A DNA stretch of 64,000 nucleotides, from the NCBI GenBank assembly GCA_947502885.1, contig CANNBP010000009.1, forward strand, positions 124,001 to 188,000, given 5' to 3'. A model generated the notes under the pieces. It was not told where the DNA came from, made no database searches, and saw only the letters and a list, made by a program, of their open reading frames with translations. Position 1 is the first letter of the stretch; each line of letters opens with the position of its first letter. A program made the translations under genes and the position numbers. This document shows positions 41,881 to 49,850 of this stretch, piece after piece. Source of the DNA: an uncultured Aquimarina sp. GTDB lineage: Bacteria; Bacteroidota; Bacteroidia; Flavobacteriales; Flavobacteriaceae.

Positions 41881-43023
41881 ATGGGAATTTTTGACGAAAT
41901 AAAGAAAAAACTAAGCCACGAATTTATAGATATAATAGAGTGGTTAGATTATACAGATGATACGATTGTTCATCGGTTTGAAAGATATCAAAATGAAATA
42001 AAAAATGGAGCTCAACTCATAGTAAGAGAAGGGCAAACAGCTGTTTTTGTTAACGAAGGACAGTTGGCAGATGTATTTACACCTGGTACGTATACACTTA
42101 ACACACAAAACCTTCCTATTTTAACGACTTTAAAAGGATGGAAATATGGATTTAATAGCCCTTTTAAAGCAGAAGTGTATTTTGTAAACACGCATTTGTT
42201 TACTAATGAAAAATGGGGAACAAAAAATCCAATAACACTTAATGATGACCGTTTCGGGCTAGTAGAAATTAGAGCCTTTGGTACATATGCATTTAAAATA
42301 AATGACGCAGGCAAGTTTATAATTGATATTGTTGGGACAGATGCTAATTTCACAAATTTTGAAATTAATGAACACCTTAAAAGTCTAATCTCAACCCGTT
42401 TTACAGATACAGTAGGTGAAGCTAATTTGCCAATTGAATTATATGCTGCAAATACATCAGAACTATCAGAAACTTGTTTGACTGTTATGCAACCTGAGTT
42501 TAACTCTGTAGGGATCTCTCTCGAAAAGTTCTTTATCGAGAATGTATCTATGCCAGAAGAATTAAAAAAAGAAATATTCGAATACAGTAGAATCGATAAA
42601 CTTGATCTTGATAAATTGACCAAATTTAAAACCGCAAAGGCTATAGAAGCTGCAGCAACTAATGAAGGAGGTACTGCTGGTGCAGGAATGGGAATGGGAA
42701 TGGGATTTGTTCTTGCTCAGCAAATGGGAGGTATGATGAATCCTATGGCAGGAGGGCAACAACAGGTTGTTCAAAACCAACAAGTAGCTCCAGTATCTCC
42801 GCCGCCGATGCCTGTACAAGTACAATATTTTTATGCACAAAATGGACAACAAGCGGGTCCTGTATCATTTGATCAATTAAAAGTATTGTTTGCAAATAGA
42901 ACAGTTAATAAGGATTCTCTGGTTTGGAAACAAGGAATGGATAATTGGGCAGCAATTAAGGATGTCGAAGAATTAAAGTCTTTTCTAGGAGGAAATACAC
43001 CACCTCCTTTACCAAGCATATAA
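41881..43023 (+). CDS. SPFH-domain protein with C-terminal GYF_2 domain (YdjI-like)
   Basis: A 380-residue protein. Residues about 1-270 form an SPFH/band-7-like domain of the YdjI ('virion core protein'-like) group: VREGQTAVFVNEGQLADVF, then GTYTLNTQNLPILTTLKGW and IRAFGTYAFKI. A Gly/Met-rich linker (about 270-300) follows, then a proline-rich segment and a GYF_2 domain at about 318-372 (YFYAQNGQQAGPVSFDQL and WKQGMDNWAAI). GYF_2 domains bind proline-rich peptides. The next gene, 57 bases downstream, encodes a zinc-ribbon membrane protein like YdjG, so the pair may form a membrane-surface complex as in Bacillus, although no PspA-like partner is present. Confidence 0.85.
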   Translation: MGIFDEIKKKLSHEFIDIIEWLDYTDDTIVHRFERYQNEIKNGAQLIVREGQTAVFVNEGQLADVFTPGTYTLNTQNLPILTTLKGWKYGFNSPFKAEVYFVNTHLFTNEKWGTKNPITLNDDRFGLVEIRAFGTYAFKINDAGKFIIDIVGTDANFTNFEINEHLKSLISTRFTDTVGEANLPIELYAANTSELSETCLTVMQPEFNSVGISLEKFFIENVSMPEELKKEIFEYSRIDKLDLDKLTKFKTAKAIEAAATNEGGTAGAGMGMGMGFVLAQQMGGMMNPMAGGQQQVVQNQQVAPVSPPPMPVQVQYFYAQNGQQAGPVSFDQLKVLFANRTVNKDSLVWKQGMDNWAAIKDVEELKSFLGGNTPPPLPSI

Positions 43024-43080
43024 ATAAGTTAATTAATTACATTTGATGGAGTACTCCTATTTTATAGGAAAGCATAGGCT

Positions 43081-44184
43081 ATGGAAGAAGAAAAAGTAGT
43101 TTCAGAACTTAAAAAGGCATGTATTAATTGCGGAGCAGAATTAAGATACAAACCAGGGACATCAGAAATTAATTGTGAATATTGTGGTCATCACGAAGCT
43201 ATTCAAGTAGATGAAAATGGATTTCAGGAGTTAGAATTGAAGCCCTATCTTGATGAAATGGGTTCACAATCCCATTCTGAAGAGATTATGATGTTGCATT
43301 GTAAAAACTGCGGAGCTAATCAGCATGTCGAAGAAAATTATAAGTCATTACATTGTGTGTATTGCACCATGCCTTTGATTATAGAAGATGCTTATAAAGA
43401 AAATTGGATCTTACCAGGTGCAGTACTTCCTTTTCAATTTGATCAAAGAAAATCACATCAAATTTTTTCAAAATGGGTTAAAAATTTGTGGTTTGCACCT
43501 AATAATCTTAAAAAGGCTGCATTGGATCCACAAAATACAAAAGGTTTATACTTACCGTATTGGACTTTTGATGCACAACTATATGCAGATTATAGAGGTG
43601 AGAGAGGTGACTATTATTATGTTAATGTACCTTATACAACAACAGTTAATGGCAAAACGGTTAGAAGAACTAGACAAGAGCGAAGAACCAAATGGTCTCC
43701 TGCGAGTGGAGCTATAAGTGGTTTTGTTGATGATACTTTAATAAAAGCATCGCAACAGCGTAAAAATCCAATCCCAAAGAAACTGTCTAATTGGAATTTA
43801 GATGATTTAGAGCCTTTTGATACAAGTTTTTTAGCTGGTTTTGTAACAGAGAAATATACGATTCCATTAAAAGACGGTCACTTATCTTCTACAAAAGAAG
43901 CAGAAAAGATAGCAACAACTTGGGCTTGTAGGGATATAGGAGGGGACACTCAAAGGGTTCATAAAATAGATATGAAATTAGAAGAAGAAACGTTTAAACA
44001 TATTCTGCTTCCTGTTTATATAAGTGCATATAGGTATAATGGAAAAAAGTACAATTTTTTTATTAATGGACAAACAGGAAATATTTCAGGAAATAGACCT
44101 TACTCTTTTTGGAAAATATTCTTCTTGATAATTTTTATTTTAATAGTGGTAGGTACGATAGTTTGGTTATCAGAAGCTGCTTAG
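43081..44184 (+). CDS. Zinc-ribbon membrane protein (YdjG-like)
   Basis: The 367-residue protein has two zinc ribbons near the N-terminus: CINCGAEL with CEYCGHHE, and CKNCGANQ with CVYCTMPL. A globular part follows, with YLPYWTFDAQLYADYRGERG and RRTKWSPASG, and one membrane helix at the C-terminus (about 343-363, IFFLIIFILIVVGTIVWL). Databases often label such proteins 'replication restart helicase PriA-like' because of the zinc fingers, but no helicase motif is visible here. Pairing with the SPFH gene just upstream is the main functional clue. Confidence 0.82.
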   Translation: MEEEKVVSELKKACINCGAELRYKPGTSEINCEYCGHHEAIQVDENGFQELELKPYLDEMGSQSHSEEIMMLHCKNCGANQHVEENYKSLHCVYCTMPLIIEDAYKENWILPGAVLPFQFDQRKSHQIFSKWVKNLWFAPNNLKKAALDPQNTKGLYLPYWTFDAQLYADYRGERGDYYYVNVPYTTTVNGKTVRRTRQERRTKWSPASGAISGFVDDTLIKASQQRKNPIPKKLSNWNLDDLEPFDTSFLAGFVTEKYTIPLKDGHLSSTKEAEKIATTWACRDIGGDTQRVHKIDMKLEEETFKHILLPVYISAYRYNGKKYNFFINGQTGNISGNRPYSFWKIFFLIIFILIVVGTIVWLSEAA

Positions 44185-44201
44185 CATTTTTTAAAGGTAA
44201 T

Positions 44202-44654
44202 CTATCTGGGTAAAAATGATGTAATCTCATAGGTAGGAACGCTTGCATCAAGACATAATCTTTCTCTAACAATGACGGTAACATGTTGCCTTGTTTTTAA
44301 TTGATTTGGATCTACATCGAGCTTTTTGAGTAGTGATTTATGAACTCCTAAAGTAATTTCTTGACCTGTTGATAATGGGTTTACTATTCCGAAACCATTT
44401 GAAACAATCTTAATTTTAACCAAAATTGCAACTTTATAATTTCTGTCACAAACTTTAAAGTCTTTACTAACTTCATATATCTCTGCTGTTAGCTGTATTG
44501 AGTTGGGACCTAGGTTATTTGGGCCGGGTGTGATTTGCTTTTCTATTTTTGAGTTAGGAGTTTGTATAGGTGTGGCTTTTTTTTCTTGGGCAGTAGATAT
44601 TGACTTACAAGAAAAAAGAATTATTCCAATTATTGTATATAAAATTTTATACAT
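44202..44654 (-). CDS. Uncharacterised lipoprotein
   Basis: A 150-residue protein with a lipoprotein signal (MYKILYTIIGIILFSC, lipid Cys16). Residues about 45-148 look like a beta-barrel-type fold with LTAEIYEVSKDFKV, CDRNYKVAILVKIKIV and QHVTVIVRERLCLD, two or more cysteines that may form a disulfide. I do not recognise the family. The gene is downstream of the T9SS protein gene on the same strand but separated from it by a terminator. Confidence 0.65.
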   Translation of the reverse strand: MYKILYTIIGIILFSCKSISTAQEKKATPIQTPNSKIEKQITPGPNNLGPNSIQLTAEIYEVSKDFKVCDRNYKVAILVKIKIVSNGFGIVNPLSTGQEITLGVHKSLLKKLDVDPNQLKTRQHVTVIVRERLCLDASVPTYEITSFLPR

Positions 44655-44666
44655 AGTGCTAAAAAT

Positions 44667-44700
44667 AAAAAAAGGAGTTAGAATTTCTAACTCCTTTTTT
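44667..44700 (-). terminator. Terminator after the T9SS cargo gene
   Basis: AAAGGAGTTAGA pairs perfectly with TCTAACTCCTTT around a three-base loop, with A/T runs on both sides. It lies 11 bases after the minus-strand stop at 44711 and separates that gene from the lipoprotein gene. Confidence 0.9.
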
Positions 44701-44710
44701 GTGATTGTAT

Positions 44711-47700
44711 TTATTGCTTTAAAATCTTAAAAGCATGTTTATTTTTTCCGTCTAAGATATTAACTACATAAAAACCAGGTGCCATTGCTGAAGCATCCCA
44801 AGTTAGATCTTTAGTAGAATCTATATTCGATCTGGAAAAAACTTCTTTACCAAGAACATTATAAATCTTAACAGACATTTTCTCTTTTGTATTTATATTC
44901 TTAAAATTAAAAGTGAAACGATCTGATGAAGGGTTAGGAGTAGTGGTAATCCTTTTTTCGACAGCTTTTAAAGCTGCAAGTTGTTGTTTTTGAGAAGTAT
45001 TGTCATTTACTGTTCCGAAGATTTGAAAAATTTGATCTCTAGGTTCTCTTTGAAATGCTACAGAAGCAGGTGTCCAATCAACAGCACCAGTTCCAAAAAA
45101 ATCATCTTCATTTTTGAAATGAGCCTCGTTACCAACGCGTTCGCTTTGAGATAACCAAAACCATCTATTGCCTTCTGGTAAAAACTCCATATTAGTATAA
45201 ACAGATACCCAATAATTTCCGCTTTCTAATACTTGAGCTTCGGGTAATTCAATATTTAAAATAGGATCATTAGCTTCAGAGATTGGGGCAATGCCACCAC
45301 TGTTATAAACTGTTTCTCCAGGCTTTCCTTCATTATCCTTATAAATAATTACTGTCACATTAGTTAATTTGGCTGAACCTGAGCTTCCGTAAGCAAGTAG
45401 TCTTTCTACAGTCCATGTACTTCCGCTAGGAACATTAAAATCATCTGCAGACTCGGTTAAGATACTAAAGTCGAGAATGTTCTCTGAAGTTGTGCTTCCT
45501 GCTACAGAACCAATTTGATCGTAAATCCCTGGTTCTACTAATGTAATGGTAAGTCCTTCGGATACTTGTTCTTCTCCAGAAGTTGCAATAAGGTTAATCG
45601 TAGATGTACCTGTTTTAACTGGATCAAGAGATAAAACGAGAGAGTCACTTTCGATAGCAACCTCAACTATTTCTGAGTTAGAGTTGGTGATTTCTATCGC
45701 TACGGGGTCGCCATCAGAATGAACGAATAAATCTTTAATGTTTATTTTTCTTTCATCTCTGTTTCCTGTTCTAATATCCTTTAAAGAATAAGCAACACTA
45801 AGTGAAGGTTGTGGTACTTCGTTAAAGACTGGGAATCTTGCACTAAATAAGCCATTACCATGCACTGCAAGCGCAATAAATCCATCTTTTCGTGTTACAA
45901 CTTCATCGGCAACGCCATTTCCAATAGCGAATCCTTCTTTATACCAACGTGTATTTTCACCTCTAAGGCCATAGGTATAGTAAAGACCTGTACTTGTTGC
46001 AGCGTATACTTTTTGTAATAGAGAACCTAAAAAACCTGTACTTCCTCCAAAAAAAGCAGTACTTCTTACCGATGGACCATTACCAGTTCCATCAGGATTT
46101 TCTTCTAGATTACCACTTATATTTGTCCAAGTTTCTCCAGCATCTTCAGTATAATAAAGACTAATAACGTTATAATTAGAAAATGTTACAATAACCCTAT
46201 CACCATTAGATGGATCTACATTAATATCATTTACAAAACCTTCTGGAAGTCCTTTTCCTGTAGATAAATCTATTGCTTCTTGATTGTCAACTATAGCGTT
46301 ATCCATTCTATAAATTCCTCCACTATTGGTACCATAATATAATCTATTGGCTACTGGGTATGTCGAAATATCTAAAGATGTTATTGAGCTTCCTTCTGGA
46401 GTTTCAGAGGTTGATAACCTCGTCCAATTTACAGGAGTAGAAGAGTTTGAAAACAAAGGTATTTCGTCTAAGTTGCTATTTCTCCAAATACTATTTCCTG
46501 CAGGAACGTACATGATGTTGTCGTTATTTGGATCTAGAATAAATGGTGTAACAAATCTAAAGTTACTAGCGGGTGGAGCTACTTTTGTAAAGGATACCTC
46601 TTCTCCGTTTTCGTTAACGTTTAATCTATATATGTTTCCGAATTGAGAAGATACATATTGTACTTTTCCTTCGTCTGCAATGGCCGAGTATGCTCCGTCA
46701 CCACTAAATTGGTCTCTCCATGGACTTTCGGGATCATCAGAATTAGTAAACCAAGTACTGTTATCTTGAAATCCGGCAAGTAAATTATCTGAAACTGCAG
46801 ATGGATCAAAGGAAACATGATACGGTTGTGTTGTAAGGTATCCATTGTTTAATGATATCCAATCTACAGGTTCATTTTCTGATAGACTTGTAGTTATATC
46901 TTCGGTAACAAAAACTCCTCCATCAGAACCAGATAATGCTTTATTGGGATTTGATGGATAAAAAACTAGAGCGTGTTGATCTGGATGTTGGTCTGGATAT
47001 AAGGTAACATTGTTTTCTGGAGAGTATCCAGCAATCCAACCTTCTTTTGCTGTTGGAGTTGTGAAACCAGTGGTTGATCGATATAAGTTCGTTCCTCCTA
47101 TAAATATTAGGTTTGGATCTGCAGGACTTACTTTAACAACCATATTATAGCCCCCTTGTATGTTTAGGTTTCCTACTCTTCCTCCAATAGTTGTTGGTAG
47201 ATTGGCGGTAAGATCGGTCCATGCATCTTCTGGTGTTGCAGCATTAGCATCATATTTAAATAAATAATCTCCTATGCCTCCAAATCCATCGGCAGCAAAG
47301 AAATACACCAGATTTTCGTTAGAAGGGTCTATTCCTATTACTGTTCTGTATACGTCTGGATATGAGTCTGGAGATATTTTGGTCCAATCTTCCTTATCTG
47401 CTGTGGTACTAGTAAAAATACCGGTATTGGGTACGCCATCATCATCGATAGTTGCATAAATTTGTCCGGTTGAGGTTACGGCGACTTCGGTTGTGTTTTC
47501 TGCCCCACCTTCTAATACTTCTTCAAACGAGTTTCCTCCATCTTGTGATCGATGTACCCCATTAAAAGTCCCTACGATAATATCTCCATTAGTAGGATTA
47601 ACAACTATAGAATTGATTCTGTCGAAAGGAGAAGGGGTGTTAACGTTACCATCATTGGTTGCATCAAGTAATCTCCATGTTCTTCCACCGTTTGTGGACT

Positions 47701-48370
47701 TAAATATTCCAGAACCATCAAAGGGTGCACCTCCAGCTCTTGCGCTATTTCCTAATAGTTCTCCAGTGCCATAATACCAAATGTGATGTTTTCCTGGTCT
47801 CGGATCTTGTACGATGCATGTTATACTTGGCGTTTGTCTTTGATTTGTTACTTTTCTCCAAGATTCACCCGAATTTGATGAACGCCATAAGCCACCAGAT
47901 ACTCCTCCTGCAAAAATTACATTCTCATTAGTTATGTCAATAGCCAAGGCACGAGTTCGTCCTCCTACATTATAGGGCCCACGATTTTTCCAATAAGAAA
48001 AATCTTTGGATTGAGAAGATTTAGCACCTCTTGCAAGGGATTGTTTCGAATCATTTCCTTTTGCAATTTTATTAGAAAAGGTCACTTCTGCGCTCTTTAT
48101 ACCTTTGGGGACTGTATTGGTTTTGGGATCTTTTGTTCTTTCAATTTCATATTTCATTCTCTCTAAAGCATTATCTCCAGAGTTTTCAATTTGAGATGTA
48201 TTGCTATAAAGCTTTGACAGTTTGTAGAGTTGATGTCCTCTATTTTGTGTTTTAGTTGTGTTATTAGTTTGAGTAAGGTTCTTTTTGGACTGTGCATTTC
48301 CAAACGTAATGCTCATTAGAAAAGCGGTTATCCAAATCAAGGATTTGGATATCAGTAGTGATGTTTTCAT
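44711..48370 (-). CDS. Type IX-secreted protein with sortilin/BNR-type propeller repeats
   Basis: A 1219-residue exported protein. A signal peptide ends at about residue 26 (TFGNAQ). Residues about 125-860 contain many BNR/sortilin-like repeats of the form SxDGGxxW (SSNSGESWRKV, STNGGRTWRLL, SQDGGNSFEEV, TEDAGETWTNI), which build a large beta-propeller. Middle domains follow, and the last 80 residues are a T9SS type A sorting domain (TPNPSSDRFTFNF, KIYNVLGKEVF, GFYVVNILDGKNKHAFKIL). Homologues are secreted or surface-attached; enzymatic activity is not visible. The gene is transcribed alone, followed by a terminator at 44667. Confidence 0.92.
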   Translation of the reverse strand: MKTSLLISKSLIWITAFLMSITFGNAQSKKNLTQTNNTTKTQNRGHQLYKLSKLYSNTSQIENSGDNALERMKYEIERTKDPKTNTVPKGIKSAEVTFSNKIAKGNDSKQSLARGAKSSQSKDFSYWKNRGPYNVGGRTRALAIDITNENVIFAGGVSGGLWRSSNSGESWRKVTNQRQTPSITCIVQDPRPGKHHIWYYGTGELLGNSARAGGAPFDGSGIFKSTNGGRTWRLLDATNDGNVNTPSPFDRINSIVVNPTNGDIIVGTFNGVHRSQDGGNSFEEVLEGGAENTTEVAVTSTGQIYATIDDDGVPNTGIFTSTTADKEDWTKISPDSYPDVYRTVIGIDPSNENLVYFFAADGFGGIGDYLFKYDANAATPEDAWTDLTANLPTTIGGRVGNLNIQGGYNMVVKVSPADPNLIFIGGTNLYRSTTGFTTPTAKEGWIAGYSPENNVTLYPDQHPDQHALVFYPSNPNKALSGSDGGVFVTEDITTSLSENEPVDWISLNNGYLTTQPYHVSFDPSAVSDNLLAGFQDNSTWFTNSDDPESPWRDQFSGDGAYSAIADEGKVQYVSSQFGNIYRLNVNENGEEVSFTKVAPPASNFRFVTPFILDPNNDNIMYVPAGNSIWRNSNLDEIPLFSNSSTPVNWTRLSTSETPEGSSITSLDISTYPVANRLYYGTNSGGIYRMDNAIVDNQEAIDLSTGKGLPEGFVNDINVDPSNGDRVIVTFSNYNVISLYYTEDAGETWTNISGNLEENPDGTGNGPSVRSTAFFGGSTGFLGSLLQKVYAATSTGLYYTYGLRGENTRWYKEGFAIGNGVADEVVTRKDGFIALAVHGNGLFSARFPVFNEVPQPSLSVAYSLKDIRTGNRDERKINIKDLFVHSDGDPVAIEITNSNSEIVEVAIESDSLVLSLDPVKTGTSTINLIATSGEEQVSEGLTITLVEPGIYDQIGSVAGSTTSENILDFSILTESADDFNVPSGSTWTVERLLAYGSSGSAKLTNVTVIIYKDNEGKPGETVYNSGGIAPISEANDPILNIELPEAQVLESGNYWVSVYTNMEFLPEGNRWFWLSQSERVGNEAHFKNEDDFFGTGAVDWTPASVAFQREPRDQIFQIFGTVNDNTSQKQQLAALKAVEKRITTTPNPSSDRFTFNFKNINTKEKMSVKIYNVLGKEVFSRSNIDSTKDLTWDASAMAPGFYVVNILDGKNKHAFKILKQ

Positions 48371-48768
48371 GATTTTAAGTTGGTATTAAAAATGAGTTCT
48401 ATATAGTAAATATAATAAACCAACCAAATTGTTATTCTAAAATTGTATAAACGGTATGTTTGATTGTATAAAGTGACTATTTTATTAAATAAAGTGCATT
48501 TTATGTCTTTTGATAAGTACTGAGATGGGTAGTGTTTTTAAAAACAAACCGTATCGTTAGAGTTGCTAGATTTGTTTTTTTAAGAGTTAGTATTCCTAAA
48601 AACAGACTGTTTAATCAGATAGGAATTGCTTATTAAGCATGATTAATCGTTACAGTTATTCGTGTAAATACATAAGGTGCCAAAGATAAATGAATTGTCT
48701 TTGCATTAGTTTAAATTGTCAAATGTAATTAAGTGAATAACCGTAACGATTTAACCAAAATATTAATT
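48371..48768. other. Intergenic stretch with inverted-repeat element
   Basis: This 398-base region between the T9SS cargo gene and the micro-operon has no gene I can support. Its main content is the 107-base inverted-repeat element at 48645-48751; the rest is AT-rich. Confidence 0.6.
48645..48751. repeat. 107-base inverted-repeat (MITE-like or structured RNA) element
   Basis: AATCGTTACAGTTATTC at 48645-48661 matches the reverse complement of 48735-48751 at 16 of 17 positions. An inner hairpin (CAAAGA at 48681 with TCTTTG at 48698) lies between. The outer arms are flanked by TTAA-type sequence on each side. There is no T-run, so it is not a simple terminator. It begins 18 bases past the stop of the 48-residue gene. 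Confidence 0.5.
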
Positions 48769-48915
48769 CTAATTTTCTTCTCGATTTTCGGTACTAATCG
48801 GAAATTTTCTAATTACTTCTAAAGCCCATTTGTAGTGTTGCATTACTTCTTGTGTTACACCATATTTGTCTTTGTGGTCCATTAATCGTTCATAAAGTTT
48901 CTCCTCTGTCATCAT
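48769..48915 (-). CDS. Very small protein (48 aa) of the Xre micro-operon
   Basis: An open frame too short for ordinary gene tracks: ATG at 48915, TAG at 48769. It starts MMTEEKLYERLMDHKDKYGV and continues with TQEVMQHYKWALEVIRKFPIS and a short acidic end. Its start overlaps the last 26 bases of the 60-residue gene, the pattern of translationally coupled genes. The N-terminal M-T-E-E-K-L-Y resembles M-T-K-E-E-L-Y of the neighbouring small protein, which suggests the two are related. Predicted all-helical. I do not recognise a family. Confidence 0.55.
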   Translation of the reverse strand: MMTEEKLYERLMDHKDKYGVTQEVMQHYKWALEVIRKFPISTENREEN

Positions 48916-49072
48916 TTTTGTTTTTGGTTAGTTGTTTTTGCTCTGTTTCGAGCGTTTTATTTTCGGTTTTAAGGGTATTCAATAAAGAAATAAAATTGCT
49001 TTGTTCCTTTTCACAAAATTCATGCTCCTGTTGATACGCCAACATGTAATTGTATAACTCTTCCTTGGTCAT
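48890..49072 (-). CDS. Small coiled-coil protein (60 aa) of the Xre micro-operon
   Basis: ATG at 49072, TGA at 48890. The 60-residue protein begins MTKEELYNYMLAYQQEHEF and continues as a Glu/Lys/Gln-rich helix with heptad-like leucines (FISLLNTLKTENKTLETEQ), likely a coiled coil. It is the first gene of a minus-strand pair and starts 30 bases from a perfect inverted repeat at 49101-49128. It is divergent from an Xre-type regulator. Function is unknown; a small-protein partner controlled by the regulator is the natural reading. Confidence 0.55.
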   Translation of the reverse strand: MTKEELYNYMLAYQQEHEFCEKEQSNFISLLNTLKTENKTLETEQKQLTKNKNDDRGETL

Positions 49073-49100
49073 AACTCTAAAAGTCTTTTATCAAATATAC

Positions 49101-49128
49101 TAAAATATGCAATATACTGCATATTTTA
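49101..49128. promoter_or_regulatory. Perfect 11-base-arm palindromic operator in the Xre micro-locus
   Basis: TAAAATATGCA and TGCATATTTTA are exact reverse complements separated by ATATAC. The site is 29 bases upstream of the small-protein operon and 77 bases upstream of the Xre gene. Symmetric sites of this size are typical for Xre/Cro-type dimers, so it is the likely operator of the divergent regulator. Confidence 0.65.
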
Positions 49129-49204
49129 TATAGACAATCAGCAGTTTACAACAATAAGATAATGTTCAACTACCTTATTAACAGGAAATTAGCCATTTTT
49201 GGGC

Positions 49205-49429
49205 ATGGCTAAGGATGATAAATTTAAAGGACTATTAGGCGATCGATTACGAAGTTTACGATTAGACGCCGGATTAACGCTAATGCAATTAGCAGAAAAA
49301 TCCGGAGTAAGTTATCGTACTGTTATTGATATCGAAAAAGGAGAGACCCGCCCTTCAGTTGAAGTTATTAGGCTCCTTTGTAATGCACTAGATTATTCCC
49401 TTTCTGACTTTTTTAAGTTTAAATATTAG
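49205..49429 (+). CDS. Xre-family helix-turn-helix regulator
   Basis: I start it at the ATG at 49205 (MAKDDKFKGLLGDRL); a TTG two codons upstream extends the frame but is not needed. The 74-residue protein is one Cro/C1-type DNA-binding domain: LRSLRLDAGLTLMQLAEKSGV, then SYRTVIDIEKGETRPSVEV and LCNALDYSLSDFF. Single-domain Xre proteins commonly repress their own divergent promoter. The neighbours are two very small genes on the opposite strand and a perfect palindrome between them. A hairpin at 49672 may end its transcript. Confidence 0.85.
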   Translation: MAKDDKFKGLLGDRLRSLRLDAGLTLMQLAEKSGVSYRTVIDIEKGETRPSVEVIRLLCNALDYSLSDFFKFKY

Positions 49430-49671
49430 TTTAAGCGATTCTTTTGATGATTTTTTTGTGTCGATTACCACTTCTATATATAAGTTGTTTACATTGTATA
49501 AGCAGTGTTGGATGATTTTTGTTTTGGTAAATTTTAAATAATCAAATCCTAATTTTGCGAACTTTTAAACATCTTTAATAAGAGAGATAACTCTTCTTAA
49601 GATATAGTAGAGGTATTACGTAAAAATTTCTAGATGTTAAGCTATAAAAAAAAAACCATTTTTTTTTACGG

Positions 49672-49697
49672 AAAACCATAGACCTATTATGGTTTTT
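49672..49697 (+). terminator. Possible terminator of the Xre transcript
   Basis: AAAACCATA pairs with TATGGTTTT around GACCTAT, followed by T-rich sequence. It is 240 bases after the Xre stop, so the link is uncertain. Confidence 0.5.
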
Positions 49698-49791
49698 GTG
49701 TTGTATGAAGATATGTGCCTTTAAATCAATAGGTTTGTTTTTAGAATAAACCTGTTAAGAAGTTGAATCTATATAAATTATGTTATAGAAC

Positions 49792-49830
49792 AAAACATGA
49801 CAAATAAGAAGTTCTTATTTGTCATGTTTT
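49792..49830 (-). terminator. Strong hairpin after trpS
   Basis: AAAACATGACAAATAAGAA and its exact reverse complement lie almost back to back (one central base), 20 bases past the trpS stop on the minus strand, with A/T runs at both ends. Confidence 0.85.
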
Positions 49831-49850
49831 TGAATAATTATTGGTTGATT

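Larger units (their letters stand above)
49430..49850. other. Intergenic stretch between Xre gene and trpS, two terminator hairpins
   Basis: No gene is visible in these 421 bases. A weak hairpin with T-run lies at 49672-49697 (plus strand, after the Xre gene) and a strong one at 49792-49830 (for trpS from the other side). Confidence 0.6.

Noticed and set aside
41881..43023. Phage origin because of 'virion core protein' naming of the SPFH family
   Set aside because: The name comes from distant similarity to a poxvirus protein; no phage genes are nearby and base composition is ordinary.
43081..44184. Zinc-ribbon protein as PriA helicase
   Set aside because: No helicase motifs are present; only the zinc fingers resemble PriA.
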